64,000 nucleotides of DNA from Spiribacter roseus (lineage in GTDB: Bacteria > Pseudomonadota > Gammaproteobacteria > Nitrococcales > Nitrococcaceae). The position numbers and the translations under genes are program-made. Below, piece after piece: positions 19,934 through 32,293 of the stretch (positions are counted from its first letter, which is position 1; each line of letters starts with the position of its first letter). The notes beneath the pieces are model-generated. The model saw only the letters and a list, made by a program, of their open reading frames with translations. It was not told the origin of the DNA and did no database searches. The stretch lies in NCBI RefSeq assembly GCF_002813635.1, contig NZ_CP016382.1, forward strand, positions 310,001 to 374,000, read 5' to 3'.

Positions 19934-20988
19934 ACCCCCTCCTGGTAGATGACCGCGTTGGCGGATTCGCGGGCAGGCACCACGTCGCCCAGGCGCCAGG
20001 CCGTCTCGCCGGCTGCCCGCAGCTGATCGAGGGCCAGGTCGGCCTGGTCCGGAGGAACGATCACCACCATACCGACGCCGCCATTGAAGGTCCGGCGCAT
20101 ATCAGCGATGTCCACCCCGCCGGTGGTCTGCAGCCAGTCGAACAGCGCCGGCCACTGCCAGCTGCCGGTGTCGACGCGCGCGCTCAGGCCCTCGGGCATG
20201 ATGCGTGGGAGGTTGTCGGTGAGCCCGCCACCGGTGATGTGGCTGATGCCATGGATGGCCACCTCGCGCTGCAGCTGCTGGACGGTGCGTGCGTAGATCC
20301 GCGTGGGGGCCAGCAGCCACTCATCAATGCGGCGGCCGTCCAGCGATCGACTGAGGGCGTCGGGATCGCGCTCGAGGATGCGCCGGACCAGCGAGTAGCC
20401 ATTGGCGTGCACCCCGCTGCTTGCCAGGGCGATCAGACAGTCGCCGGCGCGGATGCCCGAGCCGTCGATCAGCGCATCGCGCTCGACCACGCCCACGCAG
20501 AAGCCGGCCAGGTCATAGTCGCCATCGCGGTACATTCCGGGCATTTCGGCCGTCTCGCCGCCGATCAGCCCGGCGCCCGCCTCGCGGCAGCCCGTGGCGA
20601 TGCCGCGGATGACCCGCTCGGCGATGGCCGGCTCGAGCCGGCCGGTGGCGTAGTAGTCGAGAAAGAACAGCGGCTCGGCACCGCCGACGATCACATCGTT
20701 GACGCACATCGCCACCAGATCGATGCCGATGCCATCGTGCTGGCCGGTCTCGAGCGCAAGGCGCAGCTTGGTACCGACGCCGTCGGTGCCTGCCACCAGC
20801 AGCGGGTGGCGGTAGCGCTCCACCGGCAGTTCGAACAGTCCGCCGAACCCGCCCAGGCTGCCGACCATGCCCGGGCGCCGGGTGGCGGCGACATCGCCCT
20901 TGATGCGCTCGACAAGATCGGCGCCGGCATCAATGTCGACGCCCGCGTCGCGGTAGGTCAGTCCGGGTCGGGAATCCGGGGAGTCCAA
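19930..20988 (-). CDS. purM: Phosphoribosylformylglycinamidine cyclo-ligase
   Basis: A 352-residue AIR synthetase of purine synthesis. It aligns along its length with E. coli Pur[64 protein letters not shown]. The start is TTG (MDSPDSRPG), supported by AGGAG seven bases upstream; no ATG or GTG fits. It heads the purM-purN-DUF3108 operon and is divergent from the DUF2066 gene, as in many gammaproteobacteria. Confidence 0.95.
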   Translation of the reverse strand: MDSPDSRPGLTYRDAGVDIDAGADLVERIKGDVAATRRPGMVGSLGGFGGLFELPVERYRHPLLVAGTDGVGTKLRLALETGQHDGIGIDLVAMCVNDVIVGGAEPLFFLDYYATGRLEPAIAERVIRGIATGCREAGAGLIGGETAEMPGMYRDGDYDLAGFCVGVVERDALIDGSGIRAGDCLIALASSGVHANGYSLVRRILERDPDALSRSLDGRRIDEWLLAPTRIYARTVQQLQREVAIHGISHITGGGLTDNLPRIMPEGLSARVDTGSWQWPALFDWLQTTGGVDIADMRRTFNGGVGMVVIVPPDQADLALDQLRAAGETAWRLGDVVPARESANAVIYQEGV

Positions 20989-21078
20989 GATCTCGCTCCT
21001 GTCTGGGTCTGGTCGTGCCGTTGGATGGCATCATGGTACCTTAAAACCTCTTGGGGTCACGGCTCGCCACTCACTCGG

Positions 21079-22131
21079 ATGTTGAACGTGCTGCGCATCA
21101 GTCTCGCTTTTGCCATGGGGATGACCGTGCTGGTCATGGCCCCGGTGGTGCCGGCTCAGGACAACCTCGGCGCCGTCGAGGTGCCGGTGGCCGACAACAG
21201 CGCCGCGGCCCGCGACGACGCGCTTGTCGAGGCCCTTGACGCGCTTCTGGTGCGCCTCACCGGCCAGCCCGATATTGTCCGGTCGGCGGTGGCCGAGCGC
21301 CTTCGCGGGCGGGTCAGTGACACGGTCAATGGCTTTTCGTATCGCTCGGTCGAGGTGGATGACGGCGATCAGGCGGAGCGCGAGACCCGCCTTCGGGTGC
21401 GTTTCTCGCGGACCGCCATCCGCAACGCCCTGGCCCGTGACGGGGTCGCCGTCTGGCCGCCGTCGCCGCCCACGGTGCTGGTCTGGCTGGGCGCCCAGCG
21501 CGATGGCGAGCGGTTCATTGCCGGCAGCGACCGGGGCGAGGCGCTGCTCGACGCGCTGGAGGCGGCGGCCCGTCCCCTCGGGATCCGCCCCGTCGCACCG
21601 CTGATGGATCTGCAGGATCGTCGTAACCTGGGCTTTGCCGACATCGCCGGCGGCTTTGTCGAGCCGGTGCGCGCCGCCTCCGAGCGATACGGCGCCGACG
21701 CGGTGCTGATGGGGCGTCTGCAGCAGGGTGCGGGCCGGGAGGATGAAGTGCGCTGGACACTGCTGCCCGGCGACGGCGAGCCGGTGCAGCGCTGGCGGAC
21801 CCGTGCCGCAAGCCTCGAGGCGGTGATGGCCGCGGGCGCGCGCGGTTTGGCCGAGCGCCTTCGCCAGAGCCTCGCTTACGTCGCCGATCCCGATTCGCGC
21901 CGCCAGCTCACCGTCAGCGTCGACGGCATCGACTCGCTGGCCGCCCATCAGGCGGTGGCGGCGCGGCTTGGCGAACTGGTGGGTGTCACCCGCGTGATCC
22001 CCGCCGAGGTGGGTGGGGACCGGGTGCGCTGGCGGCTGGCCATCGGCGTCGACGCCGGGCGCGTCGAGCGGGCCCTGGCCGCCGATCCGCGCCTGCAACC
22101 CACGGGTGATGGCTACCGCTGGCGGCAATGA
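21079..22131 (+). CDS. DUF2066 domain protein (secreted)
   Basis: A 350-residue protein of unknown function with a signal peptide (LRISLAFAMGMTVLVMAPVVPAQ, cleavage near residue 28). The DUF2066 core follows: ARDDALVEALDALLVRLTGQP, VSDTVNGFSYRSVEVDD, LRVRFSRTAIRNAL. The protein is usually found between purM and hda, as here, and the next gene starts within its stop (ATGA). In many relatives an AI-2E-type permease (perM) sits between it and hda; that gene is absent here. Confidence 0.85.
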   Translation: MLNVLRISLAFAMGMTVLVMAPVVPAQDNLGAVEVPVADNSAAARDDALVEALDALLVRLTGQPDIVRSAVAERLRGRVSDTVNGFSYRSVEVDDGDQAERETRLRVRFSRTAIRNALARDGVAVWPPSPPTVLVWLGAQRDGERFIAGSDRGEALLDALEAAARPLGIRPVAPLMDLQDRRNLGFADIAGGFVEPVRAASERYGADAVLMGRLQQGAGREDEVRWTLLPGDGEPVQRWRTRAASLEAVMAAGARGLAERLRQSLAYVADPDSRRQLTVSVDGIDSLAAHQAVAARLGELVGVTRVIPAEVGGDRVRWRLAIGVDAGRVERALAADPRLQPTGDGYRWRQ

Positions 22132-22828
22132 TCGATCAGGGCCGCGGCGCGCAGCTGGCGCTGGATTTTCGCTGGAACGACGCCGCCGATCTCGAGGCGT
22201 TCGTGGCCACCGGCAACGAGCAGGCGGTGGCCGCCGTCGAGGGGCTGACCGGCTGGTTCGCCCAGTCGCTCTACCTGACCGGGCCCGCGGGCAGTGGTCG
22301 CAGCCACCTGCTGCAGGCCGCCTGCGGGCGCATGAGTGCCGCCGGCGGGACCGCGGTGTACATCCCCCTCGGCCAGCATATAGACGGCCCCACCGCGCCG
22401 CTGGACGGGCTTGAGTCCCTGTCGCTGGTCACGGTGGATGATCTCGAATTGCTGGCCGGGCGCGGGGACTGGCAGGAGGCCTTTTTCCACCTGTTCAATC
22501 GCCTGCGGGATGCCGGCGGGCTGCTGATGGTGGCCGCCGCGGGCGCGCCGGCCGGTCTGGGGATTGCCCTGCCGGATCTGGTCTCACGGCTTGAGTCGAT
22601 GCTGCGCCTGCGCCTCACGCCCCCCGATGACGCTCGCCGCCGGGAAATACTGACCGGTGCGCTGGCCCGGCGTGGACTTCGCATGCCCGCCGCCGGCGTT
22701 GATTATCTGCTGCGCCACCAGGCCCGGGATCTGAACCATCTGCTGGGAGTGGTGGACCGGCTCGACAGTGCTTCGCTGCAGGCCGGCCGGCGGCTGACCG
22801 TGCCCTTCATCCAGTCGGTGCTACGCGG

Positions 22829-22844
<16 letters not shown>
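22128..22844 (+). CDS. hda: DnaA regulatory inactivator Hda
   Basis: A 238-residue AAA+ DnaA paralogue without the DNA-binding domain IV. With the loaded beta clamp it stimulates hydrolysis of ATP-DnaA and so limits re-initiation. A clamp-binding motif QLALDF is at residues 9-14. The P-loop reads GPAGSGRSHLL with Arg in place of Lys, as in E. coli Hda. Later segments ALPDLVSRL and LTVPFIQSVL match the family. Coupled to the DUF2066 gene by ATGA; its last 16 bases overlap the convergent DUF2069 gene. Confidence 0.93.
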
Positions 22845-23886
<1,042 letters not shown>

Positions 23887-23917
23887 TTACCGACACGCAA
23901 GCAGCCAGGAGGTGACG

Positions 23918-24199
23918 ATGGACGACACACAGGAAGCCTGCCACCAGTTCCGCGTTCGCGGTCATGTGCAGGGGGTGTACTACCGGGCCGCCACCCGCGA
24001 TGAGGCGATCGCGCTGGGACTGCGCGGCTGGGTCGAAAACCGCGCCGACGGCAGTGTCTCGGTGGTGGTCTGCGGCCCCGAGCCAGCGGTCGAGACGCTG
24101 CGCGAGTGGCTCTGGAGCGGCCCGCCCGCGGCACGGGTCGATTCGGTGGAGGCCGAGCCCGTGGCCGATCCGGGCAGCGAGGGCTTTGCCATCGTCTGA
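23918..24199 (+). CDS. acyP: Acylphosphatase
   Basis: A 93-residue small hydrolase of acyl phosphates. The family signature is complete: FRVRGHVQGVYYRAATRDEA (catalytic Arg in the phosphate loop) and GLRGWVENRADGSVSVVVCG (catalytic Asn). It is preceded by a near-perfect Shine-Dalgarno AGGAGGTGA six bases from the ATG. It stands alone, divergent from wrbA. Confidence 0.95.
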   Translation: MDDTQEACHQFRVRGHVQGVYYRAATRDEAIALGLRGWVENRADGSVSVVVCGPEPAVETLREWLWSGPPAARVDSVEAEPVADPGSEGFAIV

Positions 24200-24226
24200 C
24201 CGCATCGTCCGGGCGTCCCGCGCAAA

Positions 24227-24240
24227 TTGACCGATATCAA
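24227..24240 (+). promoter_or_regulatory. FNR/ANR-like box before the cytochrome c pair
   Basis: TTGACCGATATCAA matches the FNR/ANR consensus TTGAT-N4-ATCAA at nine of ten defined bases. If transcription starts near base 24275 the box would be centred at about -41.5, the class II activator position, with a weak -10 (TTATCA, 24264-24269). The same bases could alternatively be read as a -35 TTGACC with GATACT 17 bases on. Confidence 0.5.
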
Positions 24241-24287
24241 CTTTCCCGCGATACTTTGTGCAGTTATCAATGGCGAGACGAGAAACC

Positions 24288-24623
24288 ATGATCTGCGGGC
24301 GATTGATTGGAGGAGTAGCGCTGAGTGCGGCGCTGTTGATGCCTGGGCTCGGCAGTGCCCAGGGCGATATCGAGGCGGGCCGCGCCAAGGCCTACACCTG
24401 TCTGGGCTGCCATGCCGTCGAGGGCTATCGCAACGCGTACCCCTCTTATCGGGTGCCCAAGCTGGGGGGCCAGCACGCCGGCTACCTCGTCTCGTCGCTC
24501 AAGGCCTATCGCAGCGGCGCGCGTCAGCACACGACCATGCAGGCGCTGGCATCGACGCTGAGTGATGAGGACATTCAGGACATCGCCGCGTACTTCGCAT
24601 CGCGCGGACCGGAGGGGCAGTGA
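24288..24623 (+). CDS. Small periplasmic monohaem cytochrome c (c4/c553-like)
   Basis: A 111-residue class I cytochrome c with signal peptide ([21 protein letters not shown]) and one haem motif [23 protein letters not shown] and the distal Met in HTTMQAL, then [11 protein letters not shown], place it with c4/c553 proteins that carry electrons to terminal oxidases. Two in-frame upstream starts exist; I choose the ATG directly before the signal peptide because the others overlap the likely promoter. It is followed at one-base overlap by a sister cytochrome, so the pair resembles a split dihaem c4. Confidence 0.88.
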   Translation: MICGRLIGGVALSAALLMPGLGSAQGDIEAGRAKAYTCLGCHAVEGYRNAYPSYRVPKLGGQHAGYLVSSLKAYRSGARQHTTMQALASTLSDEDIQDIAAYFASRGPEGQ

Positions 24624-24979
24624 TGATGCATTGCATTCGATGCCTGGGCGCGCTGCTGATCCTGGCCGCGGGAGTCGCCCAGGCCCAGTCCATCGGCGAC
24701 ATTGAGGCCGGCAAGGCCAAGTCCCAGACCTGCGCGGCCTGTCACGGCGCCAACGGCGCGTCGGATAACCCCGCCTTTCCGATGCTCGCCGGCCAGCATG
24801 CCGATTACCTTCTGCATGCGCTCAAGGCCTACAAAAGCGGGGACCGGCAGAACGCCATCATGAACGGCCAGGCGGCCGCGCTCAGCGAAGAGGATATGCG
24901 CGATCTGGCGGCCTACTACGCCGCCCAGGACAGCGCCATTCAGACGTTGGAGCGGCGCTCGGCCAACAGCGACGGATAG
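24623..24979 (+). CDS. Small periplasmic monohaem cytochrome c (c4/c553-like)
   Basis: A 118-residue class I cytochrome c: signal peptide ([16 protein letters not shown]), haem motif CAACH followed by [22 protein letters not shown] and likely distal Met in NAIMNGQ. It is similar in layout to the gene before it, suggesting tandem duplication or a split c4. GGAGGGG precedes the start; adjacent ATGs make the exact start uncertain by one codon. Its 3' end overlaps the convergent SDR gene by 40 bases. Confidence 0.88.
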   Translation: MMHCIRCLGALLILAAGVAQAQSIGDIEAGKAKSQTCAACHGANGASDNPAFPMLAGQHADYLLHALKAYKSGDRQNAIMNGQAAALSEEDMRDLAAYYAAQDSAIQTLERRSANSDG

Positions 24980-25806
24980 CCGCTGCGATAGTCCGGGTGC
25001 CGGAGTCGATAGCCGGCCGCCTTCAACCGCCGGTTGCTGCAACGCCGGCCCATCGCCTCGCCAGCGGTGCGCGCCGGCGTCGGCTGGCCCAGCTCGGCGG
25101 CCAGCCAGTCCATGATCTCGCACTGCGGACAGGGTCGATCGTCGACGCCGAGGTAAAGCGGCGCCGGATCCGGGTGGCCGCTCAGCCAGTCGAGGATCGC
25201 CACACAGTCGTCCTCGTGGATGCGGTTGGTATAACGCGGCGGCTCGGCCTGGCAGCCGGCACCCGATGCCACCCGCCGCAGCAGGGATTCCCGCCCCGGT
25301 CCGTAGATGCCGGCAAACCGCACCACCACACTGCCGCCCGGATGGCGGGCTGCCACCGCCTCGGCCTCAAGCAGGCGCTGTCCCGAGAATCGTGACGGCA
25401 CCGGCGGTGTCGACTCATCCACCCAGGCGCCGCCGTTCTCGCCGTAGACACCGGTGCTCGAGACGAACACCAGTCGCGCCCCGGCGTTGCCCGAGGCCGC
25501 CAGTGCCGCGCAGAGGTGGCTGAGGGCTTCCACATAGCCGCGTCGATAGCCGGCATCGTCATAGCTCGGCGGCGTCAGGATGACCACCACGCGATCAAGC
25601 CCGCCGGGCAGGCGATCGGCCAGCCCGGCGGGCGCGTTGAGGTCGGCGGCGCAGGGGATGATCGGTGCCGGCAGGCCCTCGGGCCGGCGGCGCAGGCCGA
25701 ATACGGTGTGGCCCTGGTCGGCGAGCCCCTGGCCGAGTCGGGTGCCGATCCGCCCGCAGCCGGCGATCAGCACCCGCGCCGGCTGCTGCGACCTCGCCGC
25801 GTCCAC
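24940..25806 (-). CDS. NAD(P)-dependent epimerase/dehydratase-family protein (YeeZ-like SDR)
   Basis: A 288-residue extended short-chain dehydrogenase/reductase. The N-terminal nucleotide-binding loop reads [33 protein letters not shown] gives the catalytic Ser and Tyr region, and [16 protein letters not shown] a substrate loop. It resembles E. coli YeeZ, whose physiological substrate is unknown. It starts with GTG (MDAARSQQ) three bases after proS and is probably co-transcribed with it. Confidence 0.82.
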   Translation of the reverse strand: MDAARSQQPARVLIAGCGRIGTRLGQGLADQGHTVFGLRRRPEGLPAPIIPCAADLNAPAGLADRLPGGLDRVVVILTPPSYDDAGYRRGYVEALSHLCAALAASGNAGARLVFVSSTGVYGENGGAWVDESTPPVPSRFSGQRLLEAEAVAARHPGGSVVVRFAGIYGPGRESLLRRVASGAGCQAEPPRYTNRIHEDDCVAILDWLSGHPDPAPLYLGVDDRPCPQCEIMDWLAAELGQPTPARTAGEAMGRRCSNRRLKAAGYRLRHPDYRSGYPSLLAERRSNV

Positions 25807-25809
25807 CGC

Positions 25810-27525
25810 TCAGGCCCCGTCCCGGATTCGGGCCACCAGTCGGTTGGCCGCATCATCCAGCGGCAGGGCCTCGCTGGCCGTCGCGTCGCGCGCCCGGTAT
25901 TCCAGCTCGCCGGCATTGAGACCGCGCTCACCGATCACCACCCGATGGGGGATGCCGATCAGCTCCATGTCGGCGAACTTGACCCCCGGACGGGCGTCGC
26001 GATCATCCCAGAGCGGATCAAGCCCGGCGGCCTGCAGATCGGCATAGAGGCGCTCGGCGGCCTCGGCTACGGCCGCTGAGCGCTCGGCACCGATGCTGAC
26101 GATCGCCACATCAAAGGGCGCCAGCGGGGCAGGCCAGCGGATGCCATGCGCGTCGTGGTTCTGCTCGATGGCCGCGGCGACCACCCGTGAGACACCGATG
26201 CCGTAACAGCCCATGATCAGTGGCCGGGCGTCGCCCGCCTCGTCGAGGACCCGGGCGTCCATGGCCTCGCTGTATTTGGTGCCGAGCTGAAAGATGTGGC
26301 CCACCTCGATGCCGCGGTGGATCTCGAGCCGGCCGTCCGCGCAGCGCGGACAGCCTTCGCCGACCAGCGCGGTACGCAGATCCGCCGTCGGCGGCAGGGG
26401 CATGTCCCGGTCCCAGTTGAGATTGATCCAGTGGCCGTCGGCCTGATTGGCACCGCTCGAGAAGTTGACCCGGGTGGCGGCGCGGTGGTCGACAAGCTGG
26501 GTCAGGCCGGCGGGTAGGTCGCGCGGGCCGATGAACCCGCGCGGGACCCCGGTGGCGGCCAGCGCCTCGGCGGGTTCGGCCAGGCGCACCGTCTCAGCGC
26601 CCAGGGCATGGGCGGCCTTGACCTCGTTGAGTTCGTCATCGCCGGCGACGAACAGCACCGCCGGCGCCTCGTCGGCCATGACCACCACGCTTTTGATGAC
26701 CTGTCCGGGGGTGAGCCCCAGCAGCGTGCATTGTTCCGCCACGCTCTCGATGCCCGGCGTCGAACGCCGCTCGGCGGGCAGTGGATCGGTGGCCGCCGGC
26801 GCTGCCGGGCGACTGCGTGCCAGTTCGGTGTTGGCGGCGTAATCACACTGATCGCAGCTCGCGATCTCGTCCTCGCCGGAGTCGGCGAGCACCATGAACT
26901 CCTCCGAGACGCTGCCACCGATGGCGCCACTGTCGGCGCCGACCGAGCGGAAGCGCAGGCCGAGCCGTGAGAATATGGCGCTGTAGGCGGCGTGCATGTC
27001 CCGATAGGTGGTCTCGAGCGAGTCCTGATCGAGATGGAACGAATAGGCATCCTTCATCACGAACTCGCGGGCGCGCATCACCCCGAAGCGCGGGCGGATC
27101 TCGTCGCGGAACTTGGTCTGGATCTGATAGTAGGTCACCGGCAGCTGGCGATAGCTGCGCAGCTCCTGGCGCAGATAATCGGTGATCACCTCTTCGTGGG
27201 TCGGGCCGATGCAGTAGTCGCGTTCGTGGCGATCCTCGAGGCGCAGCAGTTCCGGGCCGTACAGCGACCAGCGACCCGACTCGCGCCACAGCTCGGCAGG
27301 CTGCACCGCCGGCATCAGCACCTCGAGCCCATTGATGCGGTCCATCTCCTCGCGCACGATGCGCTCGACCCGCCGCATCACACGCAGGCCCAGCGGCTGC
27401 CAGGTATAGAGTCCGGCGCCCAGGCGCTTGATCAGGCCGGCCCGCAGCATCAGCTGGTGGCTGACGATCTCGGCATCGGCCGGTGTCTCCTTGCTGGTGA
27501 AAAGTGGAAAACGGCTGGTGCGCAT
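25810..27525 (-). CDS. proS: Prolyl-tRNA synthetase (bacterial type, with editing domain)
   Basis: A 571-residue class II synthetase, same length as E. coli ProS. Class II motifs: QPAELWRESGRW, motif 2 KFRDEIRPRFGVMRAREFVMKDAYSF region, motif 3 GCYGIGVSRVVAAAIEQN. The inserted editing domain that clears Ala-tRNA(Pro) spans about residues 225-405. Two CxxC pairs (CDQCDYAAN and CPRCADG) flank the insertion; these occur in many bacterial ProRS but not in E. coli. I start at the ATG giving MRTSRFPLF, matching the E. coli N-terminus; earlier in-frame starts are less likely. Confidence 0.96.
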   Translation of the reverse strand: MRTSRFPLFTSKETPADAEIVSHQLMLRAGLIKRLGAGLYTWQPLGLRVMRRVERIVREEMDRINGLEVLMPAVQPAELWRESGRWSLYGPELLRLEDRHERDYCIGPTHEEVITDYLRQELRSYRQLPVTYYQIQTKFRDEIRPRFGVMRAREFVMKDAYSFHLDQDSLETTYRDMHAAYSAIFSRLGLRFRSVGADSGAIGGSVSEEFMVLADSGEDEIASCDQCDYAANTELARSRPAAPAATDPLPAERRSTPGIESVAEQCTLLGLTPGQVIKSVVVMADEAPAVLFVAGDDELNEVKAAHALGAETVRLAEPAEALAATGVPRGFIGPRDLPAGLTQLVDHRAATRVNFSSGANQADGHWINLNWDRDMPLPPTADLRTALVGEGCPRCADGRLEIHRGIEVGHIFQLGTKYSEAMDARVLDEAGDARPLIMGCYGIGVSRVVAAAIEQNHDAHGIRWPAPLAPFDVAIVSIGAERSAAVAEAAERLYADLQAAGLDPLWDDRDARPGVKFADMELIGIPHRVVIGERGLNAGELEYRARDATASEALPLDDAANRLVARIRDGA

Positions 27526-27596
27526 GCTGGCCTGTCCTGTCATCGGTCGAAAACCCACAGGTTAGCCGACCGCCGCCGGGTCGCCCACCCCTGTCC

Positions 27597-27625
27597 TTGA
27601 CGCCCCCATGCGCGCGCCGTAACTT
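27597..27625 (+). promoter_or_regulatory. Sigma-70 promoter of ilvH-ilvC-pssA-leuA
   Basis: TTGACG (5 of 6) and TAACTT (4 of 6) are separated by exactly 17 bases, 52 bases before the ilvH start, between divergent proS and ilvH. No leader peptide or attenuator is evident in the short leader. Confidence 0.55.
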
Positions 27626-27677
27626 GCACGGCTTACATTACGTCAATTGCGGATCACACGGCGCTGGTCGACAGGGT

Positions 27678-29209
<1,532 letters not shown>

Positions 29210-29238
29210 GCGCGGATCCGCGCGATGCCGAGGTCGTT

Positions 29239-30009
29239 ATGACCGACCCCCGGGAGATGCCGCGCCGTTCGGGCCGCGGCATCTATCTGCTGCCCAATCT
29301 GATCACCACGCTGGCGCTGCTGTTCGGCTTCTACGCCGTTGTGGCCGCCCAGTCGGGTGCTTATGAGGCCGCCGCGGTCGCCATTCTGCTGGCGATGGTC
29401 ATGGATGGCCTCGACGGACGGGTGGCGCGCCTGACCAACACCCAGACCGAATTCGGCGTGCAGTACGACAGCATCGCCGACATGGTCTCGTTCGGGATGG
29501 CGCCGGCGCTCGTGGTGTTTGCCTGGGCCCTGGATGACCTGGGGGCGCTGGGTTCGATGTGGGACAAGCTGGGCTGGGTGGGGGCGTTCATCTACACCGC
29601 CTGCGCCGGGCTGCGGCTGGCGCGCTTCAACACCCAGGTGGGCGTCGCCGACAAGCGCTACTTCCAGGGACTGCCCAGCCCTGCCGCCGCCGCCGCGCTG
29701 GCCGGCATGGTCTGGTCGGGCGACCGGCTCGAGTTCGGCGGCTGGCCGGCCGGGATCCCGGCGCTGGTGCTGACCGTGGTGGCGGGCGTGCTCATGGTCA
29801 GCAACGTGCGCTACGACAGCTTCAAGGAAATCGACTTCCGCTACCGCGTCCCCTTCGTCGCCATTGTGCTGGGCGTGATGGGCGTGGCGTTGATGTCGGT
29901 GCACCCGCCGCTGGTGCTGTTCGGGCTTGCATTGACGTATCTCAGCTCGGGGCCGATTCTGACAGTCATCCGGCGACGCCGGCGGCGCAGACGCCGGCAC
30001 GCGGGTTAG
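29239..30009 (+). CDS. pssA: CDP-diacylglycerol--serine O-phosphatidyltransferase
   Basis: A 256-residue integral membrane enzyme making phosphatidylserine, precursor of phosphatidylethanolamine. The CDP-alcohol phosphotransferase motif DGLDGRVARLTNTQTEFGVQYDSIAD carries the required Asp residues (the DGxxAR-G-D-D pattern with Val for Ala). About eight hydrophobic segments follow. This is the Bacillus/Helicobacter-like integral-membrane type rather than E. coli PssA. The C-terminus ends in nine consecutive Arg codons, probably a cytoplasmic tail. It sits between ilvC and leuA, a common order in gamma- and betaproteobacteria. Confidence 0.93.
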   Translation: MTDPREMPRRSGRGIYLLPNLITTLALLFGFYAVVAAQSGAYEAAAVAILLAMVMDGLDGRVARLTNTQTEFGVQYDSIADMVSFGMAPALVVFAWALDDLGALGSMWDKLGWVGAFIYTACAGLRLARFNTQVGVADKRYFQGLPSPAAAAALAGMVWSGDRLEFGGWPAGIPALVLTVVAGVLMVSNVRYDSFKEIDFRYRVPFVAIVLGVMGVALMSVHPPLVLFGLALTYLSSGPILTVIRRRRRRRRRHAG

Positions 30010-30039
30010 ACTGGCAGGACGATCACACGTGAGGAAAGA

Positions 30040-31596
30040 ATGATGAGTGAAGCCGACCGGCTGATCATCTTTGATACGACGCTGCGCGACGGCGAGCAAT
30101 CGCCGGGCGCTTCCATGACCCGCGAAGAGAAGGTGCGCATCGCCCGGGCGCTGCAGCGACTGCGTGTGGACGTGATCGAGGCGGGTTTCCCCGCCGCCAG
30201 CCAGGGCGATTTCGAGTCGGTGCGGGCAGTGGCCGAGACCATCACCGAGGCGCGCGTCTGTGGGCTGGCCCGGGCCAACGAGCAGGACATTGACCGCGCC
30301 GGTGCCGCGGTGGCGCCGGCGCCGGCGGGGCGTATTCACACGTTCATCGCCACCTCGCCGGTGCACATGGAAAAAAAGCTCCAGCTCCAGCCCGACGAGG
30401 TCATTGAGCGGGCGGTGACGGCGGTCGGCCGTGCCCGCAACCTGTGCGACGACGTCGAGTTTTCGCCCGAGGACGCCGGCCGCTCCGACCCGGAGTTCCT
30501 GTGCCGCATCATCGAGCGCGCCATTGCCGCCGGTGCCACGACCATCAATATCCCCGATACCGTGGGTTACAACCTGCCGAGGCAGTTCGCCGGGCTGATC
30601 CGTGACCTGCGCGAGCGCGTCCCCAATTCCGACCGCGCGGTCTGGTCGGTGCACTGCCACAACGATCTGGGTGTGGCGGTAGCCAACTCGCTGGCGGCGG
30701 TCCGTGAGGGCGCCCGGCAGATCGAGTGCACCATCAACGGGCTGGGTGAGCGGGCCGGCAACGCCGCGCTCGAGGAGATCGTCATGGCGGTGCGCACGCG
30801 CCAGGACGATCTGCCCTGCGATACCCGCATCGAGACCCGCGAGATCGTGCCCACCTCCAAGCTGGTGGCCAATATCACCGGCTTTCAGGTCCAGCCCAAC
30901 AAGGCGATCGTGGGCATCAACGCCTTCGCCCACGAGTCGGGGATCCATCAGGACGGCGTGCTCAAGCACCGCGAGACCTACGAGATCATGCGGGCCGAGG
31001 ACGTCGGCTGGGGCACCAACCGGATGGTGCTTGGCAAGCATTCGGGACGTAACGCATTCCGCAGCCGCTGCGATGAGCTGGGCATCCGGTTCGAGACCGC
31101 GGCGCAGCTCAACGAGGCGTTCCAGCGCTTCAAGGACCTGGCGGACAAGAAACACGAGATCTTCGATGAAGACCTTCAGGCCGTGGCCACCGAAGCGGTG
31201 GCGGCCATGGAAGAAGACCAGAGCGTGACACTGGTGGCGTTCCGCTGCTGTTCGGAGACCGGCGAGACACCGGTGGCGGATGTCACCCTCGAGATCGACG
31301 GCGAGGAGCGGCATAACCAGGCCGCCGGCGACGGGCCCGTGGACGCGGCGTTCAAGGCGATCGATGGGCTGCTCGACGTGCGGGCGGAGCTGCTGCTCTA
31401 CTCGGTGAACAACATCACCTCGGGCACGGATGCCCAGGGCGAAGTGACGGTGCGCCTTGAGTGGGGCGGCCGGGTGGTCAATGGCCAGGGCTCGGACACC
31501 GACATTGTCATCGCCTCGGCGAATGCGTATCTGAACGCCCTCAATCGCCTGCGCACCACCGGCGGGCGGACCCACCCCCAGACCGACGGCGTCTGA
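30040..31596 (+). CDS. leuA: 2-isopropylmalate synthase
   Basis: A 518-residue enzyme committing 2-ketoisovalerate and acetyl-CoA to leucine. The catalytic HMGL-like barrel starts with [32 protein letters not shown] holds metal-binding His residues, and [15 protein letters not shown] is typical. The C-terminal LeuA allosteric domain (about the last 130 residues) is the leucine-feedback site. GAGGAAAG precedes adjacent ATGs, either of which could start translation. Confidence 0.96.
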   Translation: MMSEADRLIIFDTTLRDGEQSPGASMTREEKVRIARALQRLRVDVIEAGFPAASQGDFESVRAVAETITEARVCGLARANEQDIDRAGAAVAPAPAGRIHTFIATSPVHMEKKLQLQPDEVIERAVTAVGRARNLCDDVEFSPEDAGRSDPEFLCRIIERAIAAGATTINIPDTVGYNLPRQFAGLIRDLRERVPNSDRAVWSVHCHNDLGVAVANSLAAVREGARQIECTINGLGERAGNAALEEIVMAVRTRQDDLPCDTRIETREIVPTSKLVANITGFQVQPNKAIVGINAFAHESGIHQDGVLKHRETYEIMRAEDVGWGTNRMVLGKHSGRNAFRSRCDELGIRFETAAQLNEAFQRFKDLADKKHEIFDEDLQAVATEAVAAMEEDQSVTLVAFRCCSETGETPVADVTLEIDGEERHNQAAGDGPVDAAFKAIDGLLDVRAELLLYSVNNITSGTDAQGEVTVRLEWGGRVVNGQGSDTDIVIASANAYLNALNRLRTTGGRTHPQTDGV

Positions 31597-31618
31597 GCGC
31601 GGCGGAGCGCGGGGCGGC

Positions 31619-32293
31619 ATGATCGACCAGCGGCGCCGGCGGATGCTCGACGAGATGGGCCTGACGGTGTGGCGGTCACGCGACCGGGCGGGTCAACCGG
31701 TCAGTGAGACGGCGCCGGCCGAGCCGGGCGGTGACTGGTCCAGCCTGATCGCCTCGATCAAGGGGTGCCAGCGCTGCCCGCTGCATTCCACCCGCCAGCG
31801 CGCGGTGCCGGGGGTGGGTGACCCCGCCGCGCGGCTGATGATCATCGGCGAGGCCCCGGGGGCCGAGGAGGACCGCCGTGGCGAGCCGTTCGTCGGCCGT
31901 GCCGGTCAGCTGCTCGACGCCATGCTGGCCGCCATGGGTCTCGATCGGCAGCAGGACGTGTTCATCACCAACGTGGTCAAGTCCCGGCCGCCGGAAAACC
32001 GCGATCCCACCGCCGACGAAATCGCCGCCTGCCGCCCCTGGCTGGACGCCCAGCTGGCGCTGATCCAGCCCGGGGTGATTCTGGCCGTGGGCAAGATCGC
32101 GGCGCAGTCGCTCACCGGTAGTCGGCAGGCCATGGGCCGGCTGCGGGATCAGTGGCACCGGCTTGGTGACACCGGGATTCCGCTGCGGGCGACCTATCAT
32201 CCGGCCTATCTGCTGCGCCGGCCCGATGCCAAGGCCCGGGCCTGGACCGATCTGGTGGCGGTGCGCCGCGCGCTTCGCGGGGCGTCGGCATGA
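31619..32293 (+). CDS. Uracil-DNA glycosylase, family 4 (Fe-S type)
   Basis: A 224-residue family-4 uracil-DNA glycosylase removing uracil from DNA. The family motifs are clear: [24 protein letters not shown] (uracil-binding loop) and YHPAYLLR (C-terminal His motif). Three cluster Cys are present: Cys50 and Cys53 (KGCQRCPL) and Cys138 (AACRPWL). The fourth, expected in NVVKCRPP, is Ser122 here (NVVKSRPP). This makes the 4Fe-4S cluster three-Cys, with Ser as possible ligand. It is coupled to rimI by ATGA. Confidence 0.88.
   Translation: MIDQRRRRMLDEMGLTVWRSRDRAGQPVSETAPAEPGGDWSSLIASIKGCQRCPLHSTRQRAVPGVGDPAARLMIIGEAPGAEEDRRGEPFVGRAGQLLDAMLAAMGLDRQQDVFITNVVKSRPPENRDPTADEIAACRPWLDAQLALIQPGVILAVGKIAAQSLTGSRQAMGRLRDQWHRLGDTGIPLRATYHPAYLLRRPDAKARAWTDLVAVRRALRGASA

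Noticed and set aside
20239-21078. A long N-terminal extension of the DUF2066 gene
   Set aside because: It runs antisense through purM; the signal peptide begins at the chosen ATG.
24258-24287. Earlier GTG/ATG starts for the first cytochrome c
   Set aside because: They lack a ribosome-binding site and fall inside the likely promoter; the later ATG begins a proper signal peptide.
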